Source of the DNA: Verrucomicrobiales bacterium
Lineage (GTDB): Bacteria > Verrucomicrobiota > Verrucomicrobiia > Verrucomicrobiales > DEV007
Assembly (NCBI GenBank): GCA_016795505.1
Contig: JAEUHH010000102.1
Span: 1-64,000 of the forward strand
Reading direction: 5' to 3'
DNA: 64,000 nt
Position numbers and translations under genes: made by a program. Numbering within the stretch: the stretch's first letter is position 1; each line of letters begins with the position of its first letter. Below are positions 42,404-51,882 of the stretch, one piece after another. The notes beneath the pieces are model-generated. The model was not told the DNA's origin and did no database searches. It saw only the letters and a program-made list of their open reading frames with translations.

Positions 42404-42680
42404 AGCGGGTCTGGCCAGGGTCGCCGGGCCGGAAAGGTCGCCAAGAAAGCGCAAGTGGCCGGGGGATTCAACCGGGATTTCGGGTGGATGAAGGCGGAAA
42501 CCGCCATGTGATGGGTTTTCAGCGCTGCCGAAGCCGATGGGGGCGGCACGGTGATCGGCTCTGGTGGCGAGAGGGGGATGGAGAACGGGCCGCCTCCCCG
42601 TTCCGGTCATTTTGCCGCGCAGTCGATCGCGCCAGCGGTTTTCCTTTGTGCGACGCGGGCTTTGTGGCTCTAATGGGGCC

Positions 42681-43718
42681 ATGAAAACGACCCCAGTCCT
42701 GTTTTGCCTGCTGGCGCTCGGCCTGAGCGGCCCCGCCACCACCGTTCGCGCCCACGATGCCGTCGCCGAGATGGCGGAAGCCGCCTCAACCTTGCTTGCG
42801 GCGCTGGATGCCGACCAGCGCGAGAAGGTCACCTATGAGATCAAGGATCCCGAGCGGACCAACTGGCATTTCATTCCGAAGCCCTTCGAGGGCGAGGGCA
42901 TGCGCGGCGGGCTGCCGCTGCGCGACATGCGGCAGGAGCAGCGGGCGCTGGTTTTTGCCCTGCTCAACACCGGCCTCAGCGACACGGGCTTTGTCAAAGC
43001 CACCACCATCATGAGTCTGGAGCGGGTGCTCTGGGAGCTGGAGAACCAGTCCGAGCGCCGGAATCCCGAGATGTATTACGTCAGCATCTTCGGCGAGCCG
43101 GGCGCGAAGGCCTGGGGCTGGCGGGTCGAGGGGCACCACCTGTCGATCAATTTCACCATCGCCGACGGCAAGCTGGTCTCGGGAACGCCCAACTTCCTCG
43201 CCACCAATCCCGGCGAAGTGCTCGAAGGACCGCGCAAGGGGCTCCGCGTGCTGGAAGATGAGGAGGAAATCGCCCGTGGCCTGGTGAAATCCCTCGATGA
43301 GGCCCAGCGCCAGGTGGCGGTGATCGAGACCGAGGCGCCGAAGGACATTCTCACCGAAGCCAAGCCGCAGGTCGATCCGTTCGAGAACAAGGGCGTCACC
43401 GCCGACAAACTGACCGAGGCCCAGAAAAAGACCCTCCGCGAGCTGATCGACGTGTATGTCCACCGGCTGCGGCCCGAATTCGCCGAGGCTGACCTGAAGA
43501 AGATCGAGGCGGCCGGCTTTGACAAGATCGTCTTCGCCTGGGCGGGCGGTCTGGAGCGCGGTCAGGGCCACTACTACCGCGTGCAGGGGCCGACCTTCCT
43601 GTTGGAGTATTGCAACGTCCAGAACAACGCCAACCACGTCCATGCCGTCTGGCGCGACTTCAAGGGTGACTTCGGCCGCGACATCCTGCGCGAACACCTG
43701 GCGACGACGCCTCATTGA
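42681..43718 (+). CDS. Secreted DUF3500-family protein
   Basis: The product is 345 residues from the ATG at 42681. A signal peptide (LFCLLALGLSGPATTVRA) precedes a single domain. Conserved-looking sections are FIPKPFEGEGMRGGLPLRDM, YYVSIFGEPGAKAWGWRVEGHHLSINF and HYYRVQGPTFLLEYCNVQNNANHVHAVWRD. These match DUF3500, a family of exported bacterial proteins without known function. The His-rich end (NNANHVHAVWRDF) could bind metal, but this is a guess. It stands alone between tRNA-Gln and the glyoxalase gene. Confidence 0.8.
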   Translation: MKTTPVLFCLLALGLSGPATTVRAHDAVAEMAEAASTLLAALDADQREKVTYEIKDPERTNWHFIPKPFEGEGMRGGLPLRDMRQEQRALVFALLNTGLSDTGFVKATTIMSLERVLWELENQSERRNPEMYYVSIFGEPGAKAWGWRVEGHHLSINFTIADGKLVSGTPNFLATNPGEVLEGPRKGLRVLEDEEEIARGLVKSLDEAQRQVAVIETEAPKDILTEAKPQVDPFENKGVTADKLTEAQKKTLRELIDVYVHRLRPEFAEADLKKIEAAGFDKIVFAWAGGLERGQGHYYRVQGPTFLLEYCNVQNNANHVHAVWRDFKGDFGRDILREHLATTPH

Positions 43719-43762
43719 TTAGGAATCCCGACTGCGCTCCGCCATCGTAACCGCTTCGACTC

Positions 43763-44182
43763 ATGATCCACTTCCTCCATACCCGTATCCGCGTCAGTGA
43801 TCTGGAAAAGACGATCGCCTTTTACGAAAAACTGGGTTTCCGCGTCACCCGGCGCACCGACAAGTCGCCGGCCGGGAATCAGCTCGCGTTTCTGGAGATC
43901 GAGGGGTCCAAGCACTTTCTCGAGTTGTGCTACTCGCCCGATTTCGAGGTGGAATTCCCCGAGGATCTCATGCACACGGCCATCGGGGTCCCGGACATCG
44001 TGGCGTTCTGTGATCGGCTGGAGCGCGAAGGCGTCGAGATCTGGCCCGGCGACTGGCGGGAGGCGTTTCCCTCCGGCACGAAGCCGAAGATGGCCTTCGT
44101 CACCGACCCCGACGGCTACGAGGTGGAAATCCTCGAACGCGCGCCGGAGGGGGGAAAGGCGGAGGCCAAAGTGCTCGGGTAA
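43763..44182 (+). CDS. Glyoxalase I-like (VOC superfamily) protein
   Basis: The product is 139 residues, one vicinal-oxygen-chelate domain pair. The sequence resembles lactoylglutathione lyase: FLHTRIRVSDLEKTIAFYEKLGF, NQLAFLEIEG, HFLELCYSPD, DLMHTAIGVPDI and FVTDPDGYEVEIL. The four metal-ligand positions (His6, Glu in LELCY, His in MHTAIG, Glu in YEVEIL) are filled. The reaction with methylglyoxal hemithioacetal is likely but not certain, since VOC proteins also include dioxygenases and resistance proteins. Confidence 0.85.
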   Translation: MIHFLHTRIRVSDLEKTIAFYEKLGFRVTRRTDKSPAGNQLAFLEIEGSKHFLELCYSPDFEVEFPEDLMHTAIGVPDIVAFCDRLEREGVEIWPGDWREAFPSGTKPKMAFVTDPDGYEVEILERAPEGGKAEAKVLG

Positions 44183-44205
44183 TGGGGGCGTGACGGCAAT
44201 TGAAA

Positions 44206-44308
44206 CTGGGGACAGGATTAGCAGACAGGATTGACTGGATTGGGGACAGGATTGACGGGATTGGGGACAGGATTGACGGGATTGGGGACAGGATTGGCGG
44301 GATTGGGT
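44206..44308. repeat. Tandem repeat of a 21-bp unit
   Basis: The unit TTGGGGACAGGATTGACGGGA occurs about four times, with the first copies degenerate and the last ones nearly identical. Similar GACAGGATT-type repeats are common in noncoding DNA of several environmental phyla. It lies right after the glyoxalase gene and about 55 bases from repeat array 7. It has no coding potential that I would trust. Confidence 0.9.
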
Positions 44309-44359
44309 GATGAGGAAGCCCGCACAATCCGTCTCGTTGCCCGGAGCCTATTCCCGCGC

Positions 44360-44427
44360 TGATGAAACCCTCTTTCTCCTTCGGTCCAACCCTGTCTCTC
44401 TGGCGATCCAACCCTGTCTGATCGGAA
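44360..44427. repeat. 22-bp-phased ACCCTGT array, locus 7 (three direct units)
   Basis: Direct units start at 44364 (AAACCCTCT, degenerate), 44386 and 44408 (both CCAACCCTGT), with exact 22-bp steps. The last unit ends GATCGGAAA as in other loci. The array lies 40 bases beyond the end of the RND efflux operon. Confidence 0.88.
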
Positions 44428-44466
44428 ACGGGGCGAACCGGGTCGAGTGGCAGGCGGGTGCGGAGA

Positions 44467-45930
44467 TCACTTGGTTGCCGGGTGACCGAGGGCGGCGAGG
44501 AGTCGGTGTTGAGCGATGTTGTAATCGAGCACGGCACTGATCTCGGCCTGACGCGCTTCGGCGAGAGTCTGGATGGAGGCGAGGGCCTCGATGGGCAGGC
44601 CTTGGGATTGCTGGAGACGCTCGGTGGTGAGCTGATAGGCTTTGCGGGCGTGGGTGGCGGCTTTTTGACCGAGGGACAGGCGGTCGCGCCGGGCCAGCAG
44701 ATCGGCGCGGAGGGTGGTGACCTGATAGGCGATGTCGTCGAGGAGGCGGGACTCCTCCAGCCGGGCGAGGGCCAACTCGCTCTCGCGCTCGCGGGTGGCG
44801 GCTTTGTTGCCGAGGCCGAGACCGTCGAGTTTCCAATAGATGAGGGCGGCCACCTCGTCGCGGGCGTCGGAGCGCTCGGTGCTGGAGCCACGGCCGGCGG
44901 CGAACTCGAAATTCGAATAGCCGGCGGCGAGGTTGGGCAGGAAGGGCTGGATTTTCTGGGCGGTGAACCGGTGGGCGGCGGCGGCGACTTCGGCCTGCAT
45001 GGCTACGGTCTCGGGGCGGCAGCGCAGGGCGGTGGCGACGAGGCGGCCGGGGGATTCGTCGGGATCGACGAGATGGGTGGCGGCGATGCTGTCGGTGGCG
45101 GGGACGAGGGTCAGGGTGATGGGCAGGTGCAGGAGACGGGCGAGGGCGGCGGATCGCTGGCGGAGCTGGGCCTGGGCGTCGGCGGTATCACCCTGGCGGA
45201 GGAGATGGGTGGCGAGGGCGCGCTGGGCATCGGCCTCGAGGCCCTCGCCGGCTTGGGCGAAGTCTTCGGTGGCTTGGGCGAGCTTTTGCGAGGCGGATTC
45301 GATCTCGCGGGCGATGCGGAGGCGGCCATGGGCGCGGACGAGCTCGAAGTAGCCAGCGGCGGCGTCGGCGAGGACCTGATGCTCGTGGGCTTGGGCGGCG
45401 GCTTCGGCGGCTTTCCGATCCTGCTGGGCGGCGAGGGGCTCGAAGATGGCGCTGCCCACGGAGAGATCGAGCCAGACGCCGGGCACGCCGGAGGCGGTGC
45501 CGAGGCCGGCGGAGCGGCTGACGCGCTCGGTATCGATGGGGGCGCCGCCGATCTCCTGGAGCAGGCCATGTTGCTTGGCGAAATTCGCCCCGGCATTGAG
45601 GTCGGGCAGGATGGATAACCGGGCCTGGTCGGACTGGGCGGCGGCGAGGCGGGCTCTCTCCACGGAGCGGGCGAGATCGAGATTGCGTCCGGCAGCAAGC
45701 TGGAGGGCGCTGTCGAGATCGATGCGGTAGGTGGCATCGGGGTCGTCAGGCACGGGGGGCGGGGCCGGTTTTTCGGCGGGATCGGTAGCGACGGGGGCGG
45801 CTTTTTCGGCAACGGTGTCGGTGGCGGCTTCCGGCCGGGTGGTCTCTGAGCAGGACAGGAGGAGGGTGCCGCCGAGCAGGCAGAGGCCGAGCCGGTAGGC
45901 GGGCGGTAGGTGGCCGGGAGTGGGCATCAT
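44467..45930 (-). CDS. TolC-family outer-membrane factor of RND efflux system (lipoprotein)
   Basis: The product is 487 residues from the ATG at 45930, which overlaps the pump stop as ATGA. The N-terminus has a lipoprotein signal (LGLCLLGGTLLLSCSE), so Cys is the likely lipidated residue. Two long helical repeats of the outer-membrane-factor family follow, with SALQLAAGRNLDLARSVERA and later AALIYWKLDGLGLGNKAA. It should form the outer-membrane channel for the adaptor and pump encoded upstream. Repeat array 7 lies just downstream. Confidence 0.9.
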   Translation of the reverse strand: MMPTPGHLPPAYRLGLCLLGGTLLLSCSETTRPEAATDTVAEKAAPVATDPAEKPAPPPVPDDPDATYRIDLDSALQLAAGRNLDLARSVERARLAAAQSDQARLSILPDLNAGANFAKQHGLLQEIGGAPIDTERVSRSAGLGTASGVPGVWLDLSVGSAIFEPLAAQQDRKAAEAAAQAHEHQVLADAAAGYFELVRAHGRLRIAREIESASQKLAQATEDFAQAGEGLEADAQRALATHLLRQGDTADAQAQLRQRSAALARLLHLPITLTLVPATDSIAATHLVDPDESPGRLVATALRCRPETVAMQAEVAAAAHRFTAQKIQPFLPNLAAGYSNFEFAAGRGSSTERSDARDEVAALIYWKLDGLGLGNKAATRERESELALARLEESRLLDDIAYQVTTLRADLLARRDRLSLGQKAATHARKAYQLTTERLQQSQGLPIEALASIQTLAEARQAEISAVLDYNIAQHRLLAALGHPATK

Positions 45931-48900
45931 GGCTGGGTGGGCTGGGGTGCGAAGTGGGGGCTCTCGGGGTCCGCCGGGTCGAGGGAGGCGGAGCGCACGA
46001 TCTTTCCGGAAAGGAGGGCGAAAACGGCCGGGAGGACGAATAGGGTCGCGAGGGTGGCAAAGATCAAGCCGCCGACGACGGCGCGTCCGAGTGGGGCGGT
46101 CTGGTCGCCGCCCTCGCCGAGTCCGAGGGCGAGCGGCATCATGCCGGCGATCATGGCGCAACTGGTCATGACGACGGCGCGGACGCGGGAGCGGGCTCCC
46201 GCCACGGCGGCGGCAGCGGGGTCGGCGGAAGGGCCGCGGTGGTGCTTTTTGAAGGGCTCGACGATGCCGCCTGAGACGGCCTGGGAGTCGGTGGTGTTTT
46301 CCCGCCGGAAGCTTTCGGCGAAGGTGACGAGAAGAATGGCATTCGCCACGGCGACGCCGACGGCCATGATGGCACCGATACCGGACTGGATGTTCAGGGT
46401 GGTGCCGGTGAGCAGGAGCATCACGATGATGCCGGCGAGGGCGGCGGGCGTGGTGGAGACGACGGCGAGGGCGAGGCGCACGGACTGGAAGTTCGCGCAG
46501 AGCAGCAGGAAGATGACGATGATGGCGATGATGAGTCCGGACCCGAAGCCCTCGGCGAGTTGGTTGTAGGGGACGACCTGGCCGCGCAGGGCGACCTTGG
46601 ACTTGCCGTCGGCGGGGGGACCGACGTCTTGCATCGCCTTTTCGACGGCCCGGATGGCGCTGCCGAAGTCGGTGTCGTGGAGGTTGGCGGTGATGCTGAC
46701 GACGCGGGCGAGATTATAGCGCTCGTAGGTGCCGACCGTGGTGGTCTCGGTGAGGTCGACGAGATTGCGGAGCAGGACGGGCTCGCCGAATTTCGACCGG
46801 ATCGGCGTGTTGCGCAGGTCTTCGAGCGACTGGGTGCGCTCTTCGGGGATCTGGACTTGGATGTTGAAAGAAATGCCGGTCTTGGGATCGGCCCAGAAAT
46901 TCGGCACGGTGAAACGCGAGGAGGTGGTGGCGGCGACGAGGGAGCGGGCGATATCCTCGACCTCGACGCCGAGGAGACCGGCGCGCTCGCGGTCGATCTG
47001 CACGTTGATGGTGGGGAACTCGAGGTCCTGCGAGATCTGCACGTCGCGCAGGGTGGGAATCTCCTGGAAGGCGGCGAGCAGCTTCTGCGCATGGGCTTTG
47101 CTGGCAGTGAGGTCCGGACCGCTGACGGCGACTTCGATGGGCGTGGGGGCGCCGAAGCTCATGACGCGAGAGACGATGTCCTGGGGCTCGAAGGAAACCT
47201 TCACCTCAGGCATCTCTTTGCCGAGCACGTCGCGGAGGCGTTCCTTGAGATCGGCGATCCGGACATCCGCCCCCTCGGCGAGCTGGATGGCCAGGAAGCC
47301 CTCGCCGGGACCGCCATTCCAGAGGTGGACGAGGTTCACGGGGAAGGAGGAATTGTGCACCCCGACCATGCCGATGGAGAAGGCGACGTTTTCCGCGCCA
47401 CCCACCTCGCGGGCGATGGTGTCGAGGATGCGGGTGGCGAGCTTTTCGGTGGTGGCGACCTGAGTGCCGGACGGGGCGCGGAAGCGCAGGGCGAACTGTC
47501 CCGAATCGATTTGCGGGAAAATCTCGCGCCCGAGCACGGGACCGAGGAGCAAGATCACGCCGAAGGTGGTGGCGAGATACAGCGGAACGAGCACCCAGCG
47601 GGTGGCGACGGCGGCGCGGACGAGCGGTGTGAAGAGTCGATAAAAGGGGCCTTCGGGCTTTTGGTGATCCGATGAGGTCTCATGGGGAGGCGACTTTCTG
47701 AGCAGCCAGACGGAGAGGATGGGCACGAGCGTGCTGGAGAGGAAGAAGGAGGCGATCATCGCGAAGCCCACGGCAAGGGCGAGGGGCACGAAGAGCGCCC
47801 GGGCCGCGCCGACCATGAAGAAGGCGGGGATGAAGACGGCGAGGATGCAGACCATGGCGAGGAAACGCGGCAGGGTCGTCTCGCGGGTGCCGACAGCCGC
47901 GGCTTCGGCGAGGGTGGCACCGCGGGCGAGATGGGCGTGGATATTCTCCACGGCCACGGTCGCCTCGTCGACGAGGATGCCGACGGCGAGGGCGAGGCCG
48001 CCGAGGGTCATGAGGTGGATGCTTTGTCCCGAGATCCACAAAGCCAGGCAGGCGGCGAGGAGGGAGAGCGGGATATTGACGATGACGATGAAGGCGGTGC
48101 GCCAGTCGCGGAGGAAGAGCAGCACCATAAGGCCGGTGAGTACGGCTCCGAGAGCGCCTTCTTTGAGCAGATCGCGGATGGAGCGCTCGACGACGGGCGA
48201 TTGGTCGAACTCGTAGGAGACGCTGATGCCCTCGGGAAGGAGCTTCTGGAACTCGGGGATGTTTTCGCGGACGAGTTTCACGACCTCGAGGGTCGAGGCA
48301 TCGGCGCGCTTCGTAACGGGCAGGTAAACGGTGCGTTTGCCATTGGCGAGCGCGTAGGAAGTGGTGACGTCGGCGCTGTCACTGACGGTGGCGATGTCGC
48401 GGAGGAAGATGGCGCGGCCGGCTTCGGTCCTCAGGGCAACGCTCTCGAGTTCCTTCACGTCGCGGACGATCGCGTTGGTGGGAACGATGGGGTATTTGCC
48501 GTTGAGGTTGAGGTTGCCCGAGGGGCTGATGACATTTCCCTTGGCGAGCGATTGCACGATCTCGTCGGGCGACAGGCCGGCGGCGCGCATCTTCTCGGGA
48601 TCCACGTTCACGACGATGGCACGCGACGATCCGCCAAAGGGAGGGGGAGCCGAGACGCCCGGCAGCGTCGCGAAGGAGGGGCGTACTTTGTTGAGCGCCT
48701 GATCCTGCATCATGTTGAGCGTGATGTCGGGGCGGTCGGTCGAGAAGACGAGGTGTCCGACGGCGACGCTGCCCGCGTCGAAGCGCATGATGAAGGGCGC
48801 CACGGTGCCGGGCGGCATGAAGGCGCGCGAGCGGTTCACCTGGGCGACCGTCTCGGACATGGCGGCGGACATGTCGGTACCGGGATGAAACTGGAGCTTC

Positions 48901-49172
48901 ATTATCGAGGCTCCCTGGATCGACTTCGACTCGACGTGGGAAATGCCGGCGATGTAGAGGAAGTGATACTCGTAGCGGTAGGTGAGGTAGCCCTCCATCT
49001 GCGCGGGGTCCATACCGCCATAGGGCTGGGCCACGTAGATCGTGGGAATGCCGAGTGGCGGAAAGATGTCGCGTGGCATCCGCTGGATCGCGACGACGGC
49101 TCCGAGCACGACGGCGACCGAGAGCACGACGATCGTGAGGGGACGGCGCAGGGCTAGAGTGAGGAGGGTCAT
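45927..49172 (-). CDS. RND-family efflux pump (AcrB/HAE1-like inner-membrane transporter)
   Basis: The product is about 1,081 residues from the ATG at 49172, the expected size. Features in order: TM1 (LTIVVLSVAVVLGAVVAI), periplasmic porter domain with FPPLGIPTIYVAQPYGGMDP, the TM block with proton-relay Asp in AVGILVDEATVAVENIH, second porter half, and C-terminal TM block with AIMAVGVAVANAILLVTF. It should use proton motive force to export drugs, dyes or other amphiphiles, with the MFP and TolC proteins of the operon. Substrate is unknown. The sequence GILVDEA has a single Asp-Glu pair rather than the Asp-Asp of AcrB. Confidence 0.93.
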   Translation of the reverse strand: MTLLTLALRRPLTIVVLSVAVVLGAVVAIQRMPRDIFPPLGIPTIYVAQPYGGMDPAQMEGYLTYRYEYHFLYIAGISHVESKSIQGASIMKLQFHPGTDMSAAMSETVAQVNRSRAFMPPGTVAPFIMRFDAGSVAVGHLVFSTDRPDITLNMMQDQALNKVRPSFATLPGVSAPPPFGGSSRAIVVNVDPEKMRAAGLSPDEIVQSLAKGNVISPSGNLNLNGKYPIVPTNAIVRDVKELESVALRTEAGRAIFLRDIATVSDSADVTTSYALANGKRTVYLPVTKRADASTLEVVKLVRENIPEFQKLLPEGISVSYEFDQSPVVERSIRDLLKEGALGAVLTGLMVLLFLRDWRTAFIVIVNIPLSLLAACLALWISGQSIHLMTLGGLALAVGILVDEATVAVENIHAHLARGATLAEAAAVGTRETTLPRFLAMVCILAVFIPAFFMVGAARALFVPLALAVGFAMIASFFLSSTLVPILSVWLLRKSPPHETSSDHQKPEGPFYRLFTPLVRAAVATRWVLVPLYLATTFGVILLLGPVLGREIFPQIDSGQFALRFRAPSGTQVATTEKLATRILDTIAREVGGAENVAFSIGMVGVHNSSFPVNLVHLWNGGPGEGFLAIQLAEGADVRIADLKERLRDVLGKEMPEVKVSFEPQDIVSRVMSFGAPTPIEVAVSGPDLTASKAHAQKLLAAFQEIPTLRDVQISQDLEFPTINVQIDRERAGLLGVEVEDIARSLVAATTSSRFTVPNFWADPKTGISFNIQVQIPEERTQSLEDLRNTPIRSKFGEPVLLRNLVDLTETTTVGTYERYNLARVVSITANLHDTDFGSAIRAVEKAMQDVGPPADGKSKVALRGQVVPYNQLAEGFGSGLIIAIIVIFLLLCANFQSVRLALAVVSTTPAALAGIIVMLLLTGTTLNIQSGIGAIMAVGVAVANAILLVTFAESFRRENTTDSQAVSGGIVEPFKKHHRGPSADPAAAAVAGARSRVRAVVMTSCAMIAGMMPLALGLGEGGDQTAPLGRAVVGGLIFATLATLFVLPAVFALLSGKIVRSASLDPADPESPHFAPQPTQP

Positions 49173-49215
49173 GGGAGGCACGGCCGAGGGCCGCGTTGAA
49201 GGATGGCTCTAAGAC

Positions 49216-50304
49216 TCAAGGGGCCACCGACTGTCCGGTGGCGAGATCGCCAGTGAGGACGGCTTTGAGGCCTTCGACGGTGTGGACGGTGACGGGAACT
49301 TTTTTCTCCGCGCCCTCGGTGGTGACGAGGACGAAGCGCGAGCCATCGGTATCGGTCCTGACGGCGCTGAGGGGGAGCAAGGCTGCGGACTCGAGCTTGG
49401 CCAGGGTCATGGTGGCGGTGCCGAAGGTGCCGGGGAGCAACCCGGAGCCGGCGAGGTCGACTTCGGCGGTGACGGTGCGGGTCGCCGGATCGAGCGAGCC
49501 GGAAACGCGGGCGAGGGCGGCTTTGAATTCGCGGCCGCCGAGCTTCAAGGTTACCCCCTGTCCGGCCTTGGCGAGGGTCGCGGCCTGCTCGGGCACATGG
49601 AGTCGGACCCGGAGGGGGTCGACCTGCTCGAAGACGAAGAGCCGGGCGCCTTTTTCACCCGAGCCGAGGAAATCGCCCAGTTCGGCGTGCCTCTCGACGA
49701 CGAGGCCATCGTAAGGGGCGGTGATCCGGGTGTAGGCGAGCGCGGCTTCGGCTTCGGCGGCACGGGCGTCGGCGGCGAGGGCCTCGGCTTCGGCGGCGGC
49801 GATGCCGGCCAGGGCTTCGCCTTCTCTGGCTTTGGCCGCGAGGGAGCGGGCCTCGGCTTCGTCGCGGGCCTTGTTGGTGACGGTTCCCTTGCCGGCGAGG
49901 TCGCGGAGGCGGGAAAACTCCGAATCGGCGGCGCGGGCCTCGGCCTTGGCGGAGTCGAGGATGGCCTTCGCCTGGGTGATCTTTTGCCTGGCGGAGCGCG
50001 CCTCCTCGGCGCGCGCGTCGCGGGAGGCGACGAGTTCGGGGGCGCGGATGGCGGCGAGGAGATCGCCTTTTTTCACCTGCGAACCTGTATCCGCATCGAC
50101 GGACTCGATCCAGCCGGTCGCGGGGGTGCCCAGGGTGATGCGGTAGTATGGAGCGGCTTCGGCTGGCAGAGTGATCGTCTTTTCCCACGGGCCGACTGTC
50201 ACGGGGAGGGGCGGAGGCGGCGCGGGTGGGGGAGTCTGGGCGCAGACGTTTCCGATCCCGCTCAACAGCGCGGGGATCAGCAGGCATTCGAGTCTCACGT
50301 TCAT
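49216..50304 (-). CDS. RND efflux periplasmic adaptor (membrane fusion protein)
   Basis: The product is 362 residues from the ATG at 50304. A signal peptide (LECLLIPALLSGIGNVCA) precedes the barrel-sandwich start (GWIESVDADTGSQVKKGDLLA). A long Ala/Glu-rich helical hairpin follows (about residues 95-185), then the second lipoyl half (YTRITAPYDGLVVERHAELG) and the beta-barrel (VRLHVPEQAATL). It links the inner-membrane pump to the TolC channel. The gene heads the three-gene efflux operon and lies next to the two-component system genes on the same strand, which may control it. Confidence 0.93.
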   Translation of the reverse strand: MNVRLECLLIPALLSGIGNVCAQTPPPAPPPPLPVTVGPWEKTITLPAEAAPYYRITLGTPATGWIESVDADTGSQVKKGDLLAAIRAPELVASRDARAEEARSARQKITQAKAILDSAKAEARAADSEFSRLRDLAGKGTVTNKARDEAEARSLAAKAREGEALAGIAAAEAEALAADARAAEAEAALAYTRITAPYDGLVVERHAELGDFLGSGEKGARLFVFEQVDPLRVRLHVPEQAATLAKAGQGVTLKLGGREFKAALARVSGSLDPATRTVTAEVDLAGSGLLPGTFGTATMTLAKLESAALLPLSAVRTDTDGSRFVLVTTEGAEKKVPVTVHTVEGLKAVLTGDLATGQSVAP

Positions 50305-50418
50305 GGCAGCGGATCGATGGAGGCACCCGCTCCCTAAGAAGGGAAGGGACGGGCGCTGATTGACCGCCATTATTGAAAGGAAGCCGTGGCCCGCCACGAC
50401 GAAATCCTGAAGATTCGT

Positions 50419-51882
50419 TCAGGTTCGGGCCGTCCGGGACTCTCCGGTCTGGTCGCGCAAGGGCAGGCGGACCTGGAACCGGCTGCCCACACCGGGCTCG
50501 CTGCGCAAGGCGATGGTGCCTCCGAACATCTCGATCGATGTCCTGGCGATGGCCAGCCCGAGTCCGGTGCCGCCCTCGGCGCGGGAGCGGGCCCGGTCGA
50601 TGCGGTAGAATCGCTCGAAAATCCGCTCCTGATGTTCCGGCGCGATGCCGGGGCCCTGATCGGTCACCTCAATGACGGCTTCGGTCCCTTCGGAAAAGCA
50701 GGAGACCCGGATTGTCGTCTCGCTGGGGCTGTAGCGGATCGCATTGTGAACGAGGTTCATGAGGGCCTGGCGCAGGAGGACGGCATCGGCCGTGACGATA
50801 AAGCCGGGCATGATGGAGACATCGAGGCGCTGGCTTTTCTCCGCCGCGACGACCTCCAGCCTGTCGACCACTTCCTCCACGACCTCGGCGGCGGCCACGA
50901 TCTCGGTATGGATGGGCAGGCGGCCGCTTTCCGCGCGAGTCAGCAGGAGCAGGGTGTCGGTCAGTTCATGGAGGCGGTGAGCCTCCTCCAACATGCTGGC
51001 GATGGTGTCACGGAGTGCGTCGGGCTCACGAGTCTCCCGCAGAGAGACTTCGCCGACGCTTTTCAGGGCGGTCAGGGGCGTCCGGAGTTCGTGCGAGGCG
51101 TCGGCAGTGAACTGGCGCAGGGAGGAAAAGGACTTTTCAAGTCGTTCCAAGGTCTCGTTGAAGACCTGGGCGAGCCGGCCGAGTTCGTCGTGGGGATTGG
51201 GATTGGGCAGGCGCTGGCTCAGGGATTCGGAAGTGATCTGCCGGGCCTGCCGGGTCATCTCGACGATCGGTCGGAGGGCGCGGCCGGCCATGTAATAGCC
51301 TCCGGCGGCGGCCAGCAGGACGGCTATGGGCACGCCGAGGACAAGCCCGGTGAGGATGCCGTGGAGGGTCTGTTGGAGCCGGGTCTTGTCGAGAAAAACC
51401 CGCAGCGTCAACGGGCGCCCGCTGATGGAAGCCGGCTTTTGCAGGGTGCGGGCGGGCCGGTTACCGGAAAACGTGAGATCGTAGTAGCCCACGCCGGATT
51501 CACCTGGCCGAGGGGGTGTTTCCATGCGGACACCGTGCCTGGGCCAGTGGCTCATCAGGGGGGCGGTGTCCGACCAGACATCGAACCACGACTCGGCATA
51601 GCCACCGCGCTCAAGAGTGGAGGGGCTGTCCTTTTTCCAACGGATCCCGCCCTGTTCATCGGACTCGAGGTGCGCCTCGATGAGTGACCAGTCGATCGCG
51701 AGCTGGCGGTCGATGTCGGTGTTCAGTTGCCGACCGATGCTCACATAGACAAAAGGCAGCAGGCTGAGCAGGAGCAGGCAGGCGATGAGGGCGAACCAAA
51801 AGGCCAGCCTGAGTTTTAGCGAACGGCGTTTCCACCAGGTGGTGGGGAGCGATCCGCTGGAACTGGGCGGGGAAGGCGTCAT
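50419..51882 (-). CDS. Sensor histidine kinase (OmpR-partner type)
   Basis: The product is 487 residues from the ATG at 51882, which overlaps the response-regulator stop as ATGA. There are two TM segments (LAFWFALIACLLLLSLLPFV and LVLGVPIAVLLAAAGGYYMA) enclosing a periplasmic sensor of about 130 residues. HAMP (ALRPIVEMTRQARQI), the dimerisation/phosphoacceptor box with His in FTADASHELRTPLTALK, and the ATPase boxes (NLVHNAIRYSP, DQGPGIAP, GGTGLGLAIA) follow. It phosphorylates the adjacent regulator. The ligand is unknown; proximity suggests envelope stress or an efflux substrate. Confidence 0.94.
   Translation of the reverse strand: MTPSPPSSSGSLPTTWWKRRSLKLRLAFWFALIACLLLLSLLPFVYVSIGRQLNTDIDRQLAIDWSLIEAHLESDEQGGIRWKKDSPSTLERGGYAESWFDVWSDTAPLMSHWPRHGVRMETPPRPGESGVGYYDLTFSGNRPARTLQKPASISGRPLTLRVFLDKTRLQQTLHGILTGLVLGVPIAVLLAAAGGYYMAGRALRPIVEMTRQARQITSESLSQRLPNPNPHDELGRLAQVFNETLERLEKSFSSLRQFTADASHELRTPLTALKSVGEVSLRETREPDALRDTIASMLEEAHRLHELTDTLLLLTRAESGRLPIHTEIVAAAEVVEEVVDRLEVVAAEKSQRLDVSIMPGFIVTADAVLLRQALMNLVHNAIRYSPSETTIRVSCFSEGTEAVIEVTDQGPGIAPEHQERIFERFYRIDRARSRAEGGTGLGLAIARTSIEMFGGTIALRSEPGVGSRFQVRLPLRDQTGESRTART

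Noticed and set aside
128-44427. Repeat arrays interpreted as CRISPR
   Set aside because: Units are 22 bp with no unique spacers between longer repeats, arrays have only two to four units in mixed orientation, and no cas genes are present.
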